DNA of 64,000 bases from Bacteroidales bacterium (GTDB lineage Bacteria > Bacteroidota > Bacteroidia > Bacteroidales > UBA932): positions 46,064 through 110,063 of the forward strand of contig JAFUFP010000017.1 of NCBI GenBank assembly GCA_017469845.1. Reading direction: 5' to 3'. The position numbers and the translations under genes are program-made. The notes beneath the pieces are model-generated. The model searched no databases and was not told where the DNA came from. It saw only the letters and a list, made by a program, of their open reading frames with translations. Positions 33,126 to 42,280 of the stretch are shown in pieces (position 1 is the stretch's first letter; each line of letters opens with the position of its first letter).

Positions 33126-34634
33126 ATGGGCATCATCTGGACCATAGCGCATTGGGTGATTTTCGCGGGAGCGGCGCTCGCCGTCCTCTCAGACAAAGGT
33201 GACTCGGGCCGCCGGACGGCCTGGATCATCTTCATGGCAGTACTGCCCCTTCTCGGACTGATCCTTTACCTTTGCCTCGGGGTCAATTGCCGACATCCCC
33301 GTTACCACGAAAGGAAACACCGACGCTACTCCACCCTTTCCGCCGAAGGCTACCCCGAATGGGTAAATGTGCCGCTTCATTCCGAAACCGCCCTTGAAGA
33401 AATCGACCCCCACCTGAGGCCGCTGGGAAGACTCCTTTCCTGTGAAGACCGTCCCATGCCCTCATCCGGGAATGACCTTGAGGTCATCTGCAGCGGGAAA
33501 CGCAAGTACGAACTTCTGATGCAGGACATCGCCCATGCGAAGGAATACATCCATATGGAATATTACCTTTTCGGGGACGACAAGTGGAGCGACCCGGTGA
33601 AAGACGCCCTTATCGCCAAGGCGAAAGAAGGGGTCAAGGTCCGGTTCATAAGGGAGAATGTCGCCAACTACTCAATCGGTGAGAAATACTACGACCAGAT
33701 GAAGGAAGCGGGCATAGAGGTACTCAAATTCACCGACCCGGAAAAGCATTTCTTCAGTTTCCTTCCCCGCCTTAACTACCGCGACCACCGGAAAATCGTA
33801 GTCATCGACGGTCTGGTCGCCTACACCGGAGGCATGAACATCAAGGACAGGTACTTCGAGAAATGGAGGGACACCCACCTGAGGATCCAGGGCCCGGCGG
33901 TGAATTCATTGCAGCACATCTTCCTGGACACCTGGGTAAACCTGGGAGGCGAAATGGACCGGCCGCTCGAGGAGTATTTCACTCCAGACCATGAGTTCCG
34001 TCAGACAGGGACGGATTCCGAAGGGGAAGGACATTGGGAAGAAACCGGTATCGCAAGTCTCGACTCCCCCATTCCCGTGGTGAAGGATACTGTCCTCCAG
34101 ACCGTACCCGATGACCCCTCCTCCGCCTACCCCGCATGCCAGATGGGATATGAATGGATACTCAACAACGCCAGAGAATACGTCTACCTGCAGACACCTT
34201 ATTTCGTCCCGCCCGAAAGCATACTGAGTGCACTCAAAGGAGCGGCGCTCCGGGGAGTCGACGTCCGTGTAATGATTCCCGCCGAGGCCGAAACGTGGTT
34301 CATCGGACCTGCGAACAACTCCTACATACGCGAATGCCTCGCGTCCGGAATAAGGATATTCCTCCGCGGAGGACAATTCATACACTCGAAGACCCTGGTG
34401 TGCGATGACTCGGTATCAATTATAGGGTCATCCAACATCGATCCCAGAAGCTTCGACATCAATTACGAAATCAACACCTTCATTTACGGGGAGCGGGCCT
34501 GCCTTCTCAACAAGGAGATCTTCTTCAAAGACTGTGAGGTCTCAACCGAAATCGACCTCCAGACTTGGATAAAACGTCCATGGTATTCAGTCCTTTGGGA
34601 TAACCTCCTGAGACTATTCTCCCCCCTTCTGTAG
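33126..34634 (+). CDS. cls: Cardiolipin synthase
   Basis: Phospholipase D-type enzyme of the inner membrane that joins two phosphatidylglycerol molecules. Two N-terminal membrane helices (about residues 3-21 and 32-51) precede two HKD motifs: HRKIVVIDGLVAYTGGMN and HSKTLVCDDSVSIIGSSN. The length of 502 residues matches bacterial Cls. GTG at 33123 directly before the ATG is in frame but unlikely as the start. It is 33 bp downstream of glpK; shared transcription is likely. Confidence 0.93.
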   Translation: MGIIWTIAHWVIFAGAALAVLSDKGDSGRRTAWIIFMAVLPLLGLILYLCLGVNCRHPRYHERKHRRYSTLSAEGYPEWVNVPLHSETALEEIDPHLRPLGRLLSCEDRPMPSSGNDLEVICSGKRKYELLMQDIAHAKEYIHMEYYLFGDDKWSDPVKDALIAKAKEGVKVRFIRENVANYSIGEKYYDQMKEAGIEVLKFTDPEKHFFSFLPRLNYRDHRKIVVIDGLVAYTGGMNIKDRYFEKWRDTHLRIQGPAVNSLQHIFLDTWVNLGGEMDRPLEEYFTPDHEFRQTGTDSEGEGHWEETGIASLDSPIPVVKDTVLQTVPDDPSSAYPACQMGYEWILNNAREYVYLQTPYFVPPESILSALKGAALRGVDVRVMIPAEAETWFIGPANNSYIRECLASGIRIFLRGGQFIHSKTLVCDDSVSIIGSSNIDPRSFDINYEINTFIYGERACLLNKEIFFKDCEVSTEIDLQTWIKRPWYSVLWDNLLRLFSPLL

Positions 34635-34656
34635 TTCCTCATAAAGCACATTTCCC

Positions 34657-35199
34657 ATGAAGCGGCATAATAACATTCAGAGAATCGCGATTTCCATTCT
34701 GCTGGCCTTCCTTTGCTCGGTTCTTTCGTTCGGGCAGGAGAAGGGCGTCAAGGAAAAGATTGACGAGTGCCAAAGCAAAGCGGGATACAACCTTGTCACT
34801 CTCGGGAAAGGGAGGATCAAACTGATGGCGACCTTCGTCAAGGACAAAAGCGCCAAGAACACCCTCAAAAGGCTCGACACCGTACGCATGCTGACCGTTC
34901 CGCTCGCAAGCGCGGACGGACTCCCCTTCATCGATTCCCTCAGGGAGAAGGCGAAGGAGACATACATGTATCTGGCGAATTTCCGGGAAGAGAACTCCGC
35001 CGAATATGAAATCTACCTGCACTTTTCCAGAGATATCGACTCCCCTTCGATTACTCCCGAGTCAATGACGGAACTTCCCGAAGGAACCCTTCTTGACGAA
35101 ATGCTCATAATCCGGCCCTATGCCGGTTTGGTGATGCTCCTTTCCGGAGAAATTCCCTTCGGAGACAACGCCTGGATGTCCCTGACGGACCTCCAATAG
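34657..35199 (+). CDS. Exported hypothetical protein, possibly DUF4252-like
   Basis: A 180-residue protein with a Sec signal (about 1-26, ending LSFGQ). The rest is alpha/beta, with DTVRMLTVPLAS, a helix SLREKAKETYMYL, and a C-terminal MLIIRPYAGLVMLLSGEIPF strand pair. The pattern recalls small exported DUF4252-type proteins of Bacteroidota, but the match is from memory and weak. It starts 22 bp after cls and ends at a terminator. Confidence 0.55.
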   Translation: MKRHNNIQRIAISILLAFLCSVLSFGQEKGVKEKIDECQSKAGYNLVTLGKGRIKLMATFVKDKSAKNTLKRLDTVRMLTVPLASADGLPFIDSLREKAKETYMYLANFREENSAEYEIYLHFSRDIDSPSITPESMTELPEGTLLDEMLIIRPYAGLVMLLSGEIPFGDNAWMSLTDLQ

Positions 35200-35237
35200 T
35201 TCCTCTACCGAAAAGGAGAAGGAAAGACCGAGAATAG

Positions 35238-35270
35238 GCGCAGCGGTTCCCCCGTTGCGCTTTTGTTTTA
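35238..35270 (+). terminator. Terminator before the division cluster
   Basis: A 9-bp stem GCGCAGCGG/CCGTTGCGC (one G-U pair), 5-nt loop, then TTTTGTTTTA. Confidence 0.8.
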
Positions 35271-35462
35271 TTGTCCATGCCGACTGAGCTTCCCGGGAGA
35301 TCCGCCCCCAGGCCAAGGGGAAAAGTCATCAAATCGGGAGCTACCTCGTTACACCATATTACACTGTTAACAATCAATTGGTTACAATTCATCTCCACCT
35401 TCGGTCAAAAACTTTTGGTGGAAAACTTTGGAAAAGAGTGTAACAAAATGGGAAATTATCCC
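35271..35462. other. Intergenic stretch upstream of the mraZ promoter
   Basis: AT-rich leader DNA with no ORF of note. GGGAAATTATCCC at 35450-35462, directly abutting the -7 element, is nearly palindromic and could be an operator. Confidence 0.4.
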
Positions 35463-35470
35463 TATCTTTG
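35463..35470 (+). promoter_or_regulatory. -7 element for the mraZ-ftsZ cluster
   Basis: TATCTTTG, exact TAnnTTTG. The leader to the mraZ ATG is about 98 nt. No -33 at standard spacing was seen. Confidence 0.6.
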
Positions 35471-35487
35471 TGGTGAGCGTGAATAAA

Positions 35488-35542
35488 GCGGCATCCCATG
35501 CCGGATGAGCCCTCTTCCGGGGGCAATCCCAAGGGAAGCCGC
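35488..35542 (+). promoter_or_regulatory. Structured mraZ leader
   Basis: Within the predicted leader, GCGGC (35488-35492) can pair with GCCGC (35538-35542). Between them lie a perfect CGGCAT/ATGCCG hairpin (35489-35503, an alternative to the outer stem), CCC/GGG and CTTCC/GGAAG stems, and TCCC/GGGA. Mutually exclusive folds are possible, as in cis-regulatory RNAs. The structure is my manual fold. Confidence 0.35.
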
Positions 35543-35574
35543 AATAATTGGATTAACTTGCCACAAAGACAGCG

Positions 35575-36027
35575 ATGCTATCATTCATAGGCGAATACTC
35601 TGCGAAAATTGACGACAAGGGGAGAGTTGTTTTCCCCTCGCCGCTCAAGAATGTCATGCCCGAGGGCAGCGACATGCGCTTCGTCGTGAAGAAGGACATC
35701 TATGCCGCCTGCCTCGAGATGTATCCGTTCGAGGAATGGGAGAGGCAGAGCAAAGCTGTCAAGGCCAGTCTCAATCTCTTCAACAGGAAGCACGCCATGT
35801 TCTGGAGGGAATACATGCGCGGCACCCGTGTGGTCGAACCTGACAGCAAGGTCGGTCGCATACTCATCCCGAAGGAACTTCTTGAAACAATAGGAGCTAA
35901 CAGGGAGTTGGTGTTTTCCGGAGTTGACTACAAGATCGAGATCTGGGCCAAGGAGAATTACGAGGCAAGCTGGATTTCAGAGGAAGAGTATGTAGCCATC
36001 GCGGAAGGACTGTCCCAAGAGGGATAG
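35575..36027 (+). CDS. mraZ: Division/cell wall cluster transcriptional regulator MraZ
   Basis: AbrB-like DNA-binding protein that in other bacteria controls the division cluster from its own promoter. The 150-residue protein has two SpoVT/AbrB-like halves: FIGEYSAKIDDKGRVVFPS and TRVVEPDSKVGRILIPKELL. It is the first gene of the cluster, as usual. rsmH starts 13 bp after its stop. Confidence 0.95.
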   Translation: MLSFIGEYSAKIDDKGRVVFPSPLKNVMPEGSDMRFVVKKDIYAACLEMYPFEEWERQSKAVKASLNLFNRKHAMFWREYMRGTRVVEPDSKVGRILIPKELLETIGANRELVFSGVDYKIEIWAKENYEASWISEEEYVAIAEGLSQEG

Positions 36028-36040
36028 GAGATAACGAGCG

Positions 36041-36973
36041 ATGTCGGAATATCATACACCTGTACTTCTGGACCGGAGCGTTTCTTCTCTGGTCATTTCC
36101 AAAAACGGAACATACGTTGATGCCACATTCGGGGGCGGTGGTCACACCGCCGGGATTCTTTCACGCTTATCCGGGAGCGGCAGGGTCATCGCCTTCGATC
36201 GTGACAGTGACGCAATAAAGAACCGCATTGATGACGGAAGACTCATCCTTGTGAGGGACAACTTCCGTTTCATCAGGAACCATCTCCTTCTGCTCGAACA
36301 AAGGGAAGGCATACCTTCGAAAGTCGACGGCATCCTCGCTGACCTCGGGGTTTCTTCCCATCAGTTCGACACTGCCGAAAGGGGGTTCTCATTCAGATTC
36401 GACGCCCCGCTGGACATGAGGATGAACACCGAAGGCGGACAGACCGCCGCGGATTTCATAAACTCCGCCGAAGAGCAGGACATCGAGCGTGTGCTCAGGA
36501 TGTGGGGTGAAGTCGACGGATCCCGCAAGATGGCTTCCCTCATAGTCAAAGCGAGGAACTCGAAAGAGATCCTTTCAACCGGAGAACTGTCCTCGGCGAT
36601 CAGCTCCATGCTTCCGAAGGGAGCGGAGCACAAGGTACTCGCCAAAGTGTTCCAGGCACTGAGGATAGAGGTGAACCAGGAGATGCGTTCCCTGGAAAAG
36701 TTCCTCCAGGGTGCCGCAGAGTCCCTTAAGGAGGACGGACGGTTCGTCGTCATCACCTACCATTCCCTCGAAGACAGGATGGTAAAGAACTTCTTCAAAT
36801 GCGGGAATGTCGAAGGCAGGGTGGAAAAGGACATCTACGGGAGGGTCGACGCTCCCCTCGAAGCGGTCGAGCGCAAACCCATTCTCCCTACCGAAGAGGA
36901 GATCGCGGGAAACACCAGGGCCAGGAGCGCCAAGCTGCGCGTAGCCCGCAGGAAAAAGGAGGACGGAAAATGA
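36041..36973 (+). CDS. rsmH: 16S rRNA m4C1402 methyltransferase RsmH
   Basis: Methylates N4 of C1402 in 16S rRNA using SAM. The 310-residue protein has the N-terminal EYHTPVLLDRSV, the SAM-binding DATFGGGGHTAGIL, a helical insert, and the C-terminal VVITYHSLEDRMVKNFF and TRARSAKLRVARR. Its TGA overlaps the ATG of ftsL, a sign of translational coupling. Confidence 0.96.
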   Translation: MSEYHTPVLLDRSVSSLVISKNGTYVDATFGGGGHTAGILSRLSGSGRVIAFDRDSDAIKNRIDDGRLILVRDNFRFIRNHLLLLEQREGIPSKVDGILADLGVSSHQFDTAERGFSFRFDAPLDMRMNTEGGQTAADFINSAEEQDIERVLRMWGEVDGSRKMASLIVKARNSKEILSTGELSSAISSMLPKGAEHKVLAKVFQALRIEVNQEMRSLEKFLQGAAESLKEDGRFVVITYHSLEDRMVKNFFKCGNVEGRVEKDIYGRVDAPLEAVERKPILPTEEEIAGNTRARSAKLRVARRKKEDGK

Positions 36974-37308
36974 ACTGGAAAAAGATCGGGGACGCAATAA
37001 AGAACGGATTCGTGGCGATGCTCCACGGCGAGCTTCTGCTCAGACTCCGTTTCGACAAATATTTCCCGCACATCATCTACACGTTTTTCCTGATGTGGAT
37101 GATGATTTGGCTGAGCATGAAGATAGAGAACACGATGGTGAAGGTGGAAAAGAACAAGACCACCCTCAACGACATGAAGATCTACCATGCGCAGAAGACC
37201 GTCGAGGTGGTGAGTCTCGACAGGATAAGCACCGTTGAGGATCTTCTCCAGAAGAGCGGATCCGACGTCGAACTGCCGGTAAGACCCGCGGACAGGATAA
37301 TAAAGTAA
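36970..37308 (+). CDS. ftsL: FtsL-like cell division protein
   Basis: Small (112 residues) bitopic membrane protein, expected to join FtsQ/FtsB-type partners at the septum. There is a cytoplasmic N-terminus, one membrane helix (about residues 33-51), then a short periplasmic coiled-coil part (ENTMVKVEKNKTTLNDMK) and tail. Sequence similarity to E. coli FtsL is low; the call rests on size, topology and place between rsmH and ftsI. It starts inside the rsmH stop codon. Confidence 0.82.
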   Translation: MNWKKIGDAIKNGFVAMLHGELLLRLRFDKYFPHIIYTFFLMWMMIWLSMKIENTMVKVEKNKTTLNDMKIYHAQKTVEVVSLDRISTVEDLLQKSGSDVELPVRPADRIIK

Positions 37309-37339
37309 AACGGACTACAAAGACTCTTTCGAAAAGGAT

Positions 37340-39367
37340 ATGGCAACAGAAAAATCTTCCACCCAACCAAAGGACAGGAGCAAGGACAGGATCGGACTGG
37401 TCCTCTACTACCTGTACCTTCTGTTCCTCGTGGCGTCGGTCGTGATCGTCGCCAGGATAATCCATATCCAGCTCACATACGAACCCGCCGAGGCGATCGC
37501 GCCGTATTTCCGCCCCACCGTGCAGAAAGTGGATCTGGAACCTGAAAGGGGTTCCATCTTCGCCCGTGACGGAAGGCTTCTCGCCATGTCCACCCCGATG
37601 TACCAGGTATACATGGACTGCACCGTTCTGAAAGACACGTTCAGGGACGAGCCCGAAAAGGAACTCGAATGGAAAAGCAAGGCGAGGGACCTTTCGGAAG
37701 GTCTTTCCAGAATCTACGGTGACAAGACTTCAGGCGAATACTATGACGCCATCATCCAGGGAAGGGAGAAGGGCAGCAAGTACCTGAAGATCGGATCGCC
37801 CATCGGACATGAGACCCTCCAGGAGGTGAAGACGCTCCCCCTCTTCAATGAAGGAGCCTACCGCGGAGGAATAATCACCGAGAAGTTCGACACAAGGCAG
37901 TACCCTTACGGTTCCCTCGCAAGAAGGGCCATAGGCTACGTAAAGGACAACAGCAAGAGCAACGGCAACAACCATATCGGACTTGAGGGCAAGTACGACT
38001 ACGTCCTTCACGGACAGGAAGGATACGAGTGGCTCAAGATAACCGACAACCGCAACCGCATCCACAACTACGACAGCACCTGGAGAAAGGCCGTCGACGG
38101 ACGTGACATAAGGACCACCCTCGACATCGACATCCAGGACATAGCGGACAGGGCCCTGAGACGCCAGATCGAGGACAATCCCAAGATCGAAGGCGGATGC
38201 ATGATAGTGATGGACGTGAAGACCGGAGCCATAAGGGCGATGGTCAATCTAATGAGGGACACCGTTTCCCAGAGAGTGACCGAGACCTACAACATGGCCA
38301 TCGGACGCACCGGTGAGCCCGGTTCCGTATTCAAGTCCACGACCCTGATGAGCCTTCTGGAGGACGGGAAGGTCCAGCTCCGTGACGAGATCCCCACGAA
38401 CCACGGCGTCGTCAAAGGATACAGGTTCGCCGCCGATTCGCACATCTACGATTACGAGAGACAGAACAACACCGACAAGATCAGCATCCTGCACGGATTC
38501 GAGATATCGTCCAACTACGTTTTCAGGCAGCTCGCCATCGACCACTACGGGGACAACCCCAAGAAGATGCTCGACAAGCTGTACCTGTACAAACTGGGAG
38601 AGAATTACGACTTCGACCTTGACGGATTCAAGGCCCCGACCCTTCCGGATCCCGATTCTCCCTATTGGAGCGCGACCGACCTCGGTTCAGTCGCCATCGG
38701 ATACTCCGTGGCCGAGACTCCCCTTCACATCGTGACCTTCTACAACGCTATCGCCAACAAGGGCAAGATGATGAAGCCGTATCTCGTGGAGAGCATCGAA
38801 GAGAACGGCGTGGTGAAGGAAAAGAGAGGTCCCAGCATCCTCAACGGATCGATCTGTTCAAGGGCGACAGCCGACACCCTCACCGTGGCCCTCAAGAGGG
38901 TTACCGAAGTGGGAACAGGAAAGACAAGACTCAAGGGCGCACGCTGCACCGTAGCCGGAAAGACCGGAACGGCACGTATCGTCCTTGACCCCAAATACAC
39001 CCAGAAGAGCCACAACCCCTATGAGGACGAGTTCGGACGCAAGCAGTACCAGGCCACATTCGTGGGATTCTTCCCCGCGGATGAACCCAAATACACCGCC
39101 ATCTGCGTCATCTACTCAAACCTCAACAGGGAAATCTTCTACGGTGGAACACTTCCCGCCCTGGCGTTCAGGGAGCTCGTCGACAATGTATACGCCATTG
39201 ACATCGAGAACGGTGAAGTGCTTACCGAAAGGCATTCCCTTCCGCTTTGGGATGAGCAGGGCGTATCCTCGGCCAAGGCCAAGAAGGTGAAGAAAGTGAA
39301 GACTGACAAGGGAGATGCGGTACAGGAAGCGGAAAACACTGACGAAAAGACCGCATCGGTGGAATAA
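37340..39367 (+). CDS. ftsI: Septal peptidoglycan transpeptidase FtsI (PBP3)
   Basis: Class B penicillin-binding protein that cross-links septal peptidoglycan. One N-terminal membrane helix (about residues 23-43) precedes the PBP dimerisation domain, then the transpeptidase with SxxK as Ser329-Val-Phe-Lys332, SxN as Ser390-Ser391-Asn392, and KTG at 541-543. It ends in a Lys/Glu-rich tail. 675 residues fits Bacteroidota FtsI. It follows ftsL by 31 bp. Confidence 0.95.
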   Translation: MATEKSSTQPKDRSKDRIGLVLYYLYLLFLVASVVIVARIIHIQLTYEPAEAIAPYFRPTVQKVDLEPERGSIFARDGRLLAMSTPMYQVYMDCTVLKDTFRDEPEKELEWKSKARDLSEGLSRIYGDKTSGEYYDAIIQGREKGSKYLKIGSPIGHETLQEVKTLPLFNEGAYRGGIITEKFDTRQYPYGSLARRAIGYVKDNSKSNGNNHIGLEGKYDYVLHGQEGYEWLKITDNRNRIHNYDSTWRKAVDGRDIRTTLDIDIQDIADRALRRQIEDNPKIEGGCMIVMDVKTGAIRAMVNLMRDTVSQRVTETYNMAIGRTGEPGSVFKSTTLMSLLEDGKVQLRDEIPTNHGVVKGYRFAADSHIYDYERQNNTDKISILHGFEISSNYVFRQLAIDHYGDNPKKMLDKLYLYKLGENYDFDLDGFKAPTLPDPDSPYWSATDLGSVAIGYSVAETPLHIVTFYNAIANKGKMMKPYLVESIEENGVVKEKRGPSILNGSICSRATADTLTVALKRVTEVGTGKTRLKGARCTVAGKTGTARIVLDPKYTQKSHNPYEDEFGRKQYQATFVGFFPADEPKYTAICVIYSNLNREIFYGGTLPALAFRELVDNVYAIDIENGEVLTERHSLPLWDEQGVSSAKAKKVKKVKTDKGDAVQEAENTDEKTASVE

Positions 39368-39380
39368 CTGACAACAAGGA

Positions 39381-40904
39381 ATGATTCTAAAAGACATCAT
39401 AGCGAATTCAGGAGTGGAAGCGGTAAGGGGAAGACTCGACCGCGACTGCTCCGCCATATGCAGCGACTCGAGGAAAGTGACCCCGGGCAGCGTATTCATC
39501 GCCGTGAAGGGTTTCGCGAGCGACGGACACGACTATATCGAGAAGTCTGTCCGCAGCGGAGCCTCGGTGATCGTATACGAAAGCGAAGACTCCCTGGCGG
39601 CTCAGCTCGCCAAGATAAGTCCTTCGAACGACCTCGAAGCGAAAAGCGGGAAAATTTCCCTCATAGAAAACCTCACGCTGGTGAAGGTGTCCTCATCAAG
39701 GCACGCCCTCGCCATCATCGCCGCGAATTTCTACGGAAACCCTTCGGAGAAACTCTCCCTCGTGGGAATAACCGGCACCAACGGAAAGACCACCACAGTG
39801 ACCCTCCTGTACAACATGTTCATGGGATTGGGTTACAACTGCGGACTCCTTTCCACCATAGCGAACTACGTCGGGAAGAAGATGTGGGAAACGGCCAACA
39901 CCACCGCCGACCCCATCACCATCAATTCCCTTCTCGCCCAGATGGTGGAAGAAGGATGCGAATACTGCTTCATGGAAGTGAGTTCGATCGGCGTCGAGCA
40001 GGAAAGGGTATCCGGCCTTCATTTCAGGGCGGGGATATTCTCGAACCTCACGCACGACCATCTCGACTACCACGGAACCTTCGCCGAGTACCTCAGGTGC
40101 AAGAAACTCTTCTTCGACAACCTGGAGAAGGATGCCTACGCCATCATCAACGTGGATGACAAGAACGGTCCAGTGATGGTCCAGAACACCAAAGCGAAGG
40201 TCGTCACGTACTCCTGCAGGAACATGGCGGACCACACCTGCAAGGTGATAGAGGAGAGTTTCGACGGTATGCAGCTCCGCATCGACGGCAAGGAGACATG
40301 GACCCGGCTCATCGGAAGGCACAACGCCTACAACCTTCTGGCCATTTACACTACGGCCGTTGTACTGGGAACCGACCCCGAGGAAGCGCTCATCCAGATA
40401 AGCAACCTCTCCAGCGCCAAGGGAAGGCTCGAGACGATGAGGGGTCCAAGAGACATGGCCGTCGTGATCGACTACGCCCATACTCCGGACGCCCTCGAGA
40501 ATGTCCTCTCGACACTGAAGGACATCGCCCCGTCAAGGAACCTTGTGTGCCTTTTCGGATGCGGAGGGGACAGGGACAGGACGAAACGGCCCGAGATGGC
40601 GGCCATCAGCGAAAAATACGCCGACAGGATCTTCGTCACTTCCGACAACAGCAGGACCGAGAACACTTCAGACATCCTTTCGGACATAAGGAAGGGATTC
40701 TCACCCAAGGGTCTCGCCAAGGCCATCTTCATCGAGGACCGGAAGGAAGCCATAAGAAGCGCCATCATGCTCTCTCCTGAAGGATCAACCATCCTTCTTG
40801 CGGGCAAAGGCCATGAGACATACCAGATCCTCGGCAAGGAAAAACACCATTTCGACGAAAGGGAAATAGTCGAAGAAGTATTCAAACAGACAGACGTACA
40901 GTAA
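39381..40904 (+). CDS. murE: UDP-MurNAc-tripeptide synthetase MurE
   Basis: Adds the third amino acid to UDP-MurNAc-L-Ala-D-Glu in the cytoplasm. The ATP site is GITGTNGKTTTVTLL. The acceptor-choice motif reads DNSR (TSDNSRTEN) where meso-diaminopimelate enzymes have DNPR; the kept Arg points to meso-diaminopimelate, the usual acceptor in this phylum. 507 residues is normal. It starts 13 bp after ftsI and ends 4 bp before mraY. Confidence 0.95.
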   Translation: MILKDIIANSGVEAVRGRLDRDCSAICSDSRKVTPGSVFIAVKGFASDGHDYIEKSVRSGASVIVYESEDSLAAQLAKISPSNDLEAKSGKISLIENLTLVKVSSSRHALAIIAANFYGNPSEKLSLVGITGTNGKTTTVTLLYNMFMGLGYNCGLLSTIANYVGKKMWETANTTADPITINSLLAQMVEEGCEYCFMEVSSIGVEQERVSGLHFRAGIFSNLTHDHLDYHGTFAEYLRCKKLFFDNLEKDAYAIINVDDKNGPVMVQNTKAKVVTYSCRNMADHTCKVIEESFDGMQLRIDGKETWTRLIGRHNAYNLLAIYTTAVVLGTDPEEALIQISNLSSAKGRLETMRGPRDMAVVIDYAHTPDALENVLSTLKDIAPSRNLVCLFGCGGDRDRTKRPEMAAISEKYADRIFVTSDNSRTENTSDILSDIRKGFSPKGLAKAIFIEDRKEAIRSAIMLSPEGSTILLAGKGHETYQILGKEKHHFDEREIVEEVFKQTDVQ

Positions 40905-40908
40905 AACC

Positions 40909-42204
40909 ATGATATACCATCTTTTTCAGGCACTCGAAAAATTCGACATCCCGGGACAGGGACTGATGCATTACCTCTCATTCAGGGCGATGCTCGCCGC
41001 CGTCTTCGCCATGCTCATCGCGACCATCTTCGGACGTAAAGTCATCGATCTTCTCCAACGCAAACAGATCGGTGAAACAATCCGCGACCTTGGCCTGGAG
41101 GGCCAGATGCAGAAGAAGGGCACCCCGACCATGGGCGGTGTCATCATCATCATGGCTGTCTTGGGTTCTGTGCTCCTCGTATGTGACCTCACGAACATCT
41201 ACATAATCCTCCTTCTCATAACGACCCTCTGGTGCGGAGCGATCGGTTTCACCGACGACTACATCAAGGTGTTCAAGCACAACAAGGAGGGAATGAGCGA
41301 GAAAGGGAAACTCATTCTCCAGATCGCGCTCGGATTCATAATCGGCCTTACCGTCTGCTACAACAACAATATAGTGGTAAGGGAGAAGGTAATGGACCCC
41401 ACCGTCCTTGTGGACCAGGACAGCGACCATGTGAATGTTGACAGCGAAAGGGTCATCAATGACAGCCGGTGGATAAAGGAGGACGTGGTGAAGAGTACGA
41501 AGACCACCCTCCCGTTCATCAAATCCCATGAGTTCGACTACAAGTGGCTCTCACCCTTCAAGGGCAAATGGGGATGGTACACCAAATGGGCCATCTACGT
41601 GTTCATGATCGTGCTTGTCATAACCGCCTGCTCCAACGGAACCAACCTTACCGACGGAATGGACGGACTGAGCGCCGGTACGTCTGCCATAGTTGGAGTC
41701 GTCATCGGAATCCTGGCATGGCTGAGCGGTAACCTCGTCAACTCGAATTACCTCAACATCATGTACATTCCGGGATCAGGAGAGATAGCGATCTTCATGA
41801 GCGCCTTCGTGGGAGCCTTGATAGGTTTCCTGTGGTACAACTCCTACCCGGCACAGGTGTTCATGGGAGACACCGGAAGCCTCACCATCGGAGGAATCAT
41901 CGGAGTGAGCGCGATCCTGATAAGGAAGGAACTCCTCCTCCCGATCCTCTGCGGAATCTTCTTCGTCGAGAGCCTTTCGGTCCTCATGCAGAGGTCCTAC
42001 TTCAAGTACACAAGGAAGAAATACGGTGAAGGCCGGAGAATCTTCAAGATGGCTCCGCTTCATCATCACTACCAGAAGGAAGGCATCCCTTCTCTCATCC
42101 AGAAACCCGTCAGGGCAATACCTGAAGCCAAGATTGTGGCCAGGTTCTGGATCATCGGGCTCATCCTCGCGGTATCGACATTGGCTCTTCTCAAGATAAG
42201 GTAA
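40909..42204 (+). CDS. mraY: Phospho-N-acetylmuramoyl-pentapeptide transferase MraY
   Basis: Inner-membrane enzyme that forms lipid I on undecaprenyl phosphate. About ten membrane helices are visible. The catalytic Asp motifs are in TMGGVIIIMAV, GFTDDYIKV and NLTDGMDGLSAGTS, and the cytoplasmic His-rich FKMAPLHHHYQKEG is intact. At 431 residues it is longer than E. coli MraY (360) because of an extra soluble loop (about residues 145-205), as I recall for Bacteroidota. murF is not adjacent. Confidence 0.95.
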   Translation: MIYHLFQALEKFDIPGQGLMHYLSFRAMLAAVFAMLIATIFGRKVIDLLQRKQIGETIRDLGLEGQMQKKGTPTMGGVIIIMAVLGSVLLVCDLTNIYIILLLITTLWCGAIGFTDDYIKVFKHNKEGMSEKGKLILQIALGFIIGLTVCYNNNIVVREKVMDPTVLVDQDSDHVNVDSERVINDSRWIKEDVVKSTKTTLPFIKSHEFDYKWLSPFKGKWGWYTKWAIYVFMIVLVITACSNGTNLTDGMDGLSAGTSAIVGVVIGILAWLSGNLVNSNYLNIMYIPGSGEIAIFMSAFVGALIGFLWYNSYPAQVFMGDTGSLTIGGIIGVSAILIRKELLLPILCGIFFVESLSVLMQRSYFKYTRKKYGEGRRIFKMAPLHHHYQKEGIPSLIQKPVRAIPEAKIVARFWIIGLILAVSTLALLKIR

Positions 42205-42280
42205 GCGCCTGCAAAGTAAACAAAAAGACAAAAAGGACAGAATACCCGGAATACGGGAGTATATAATAACGATACGACAA

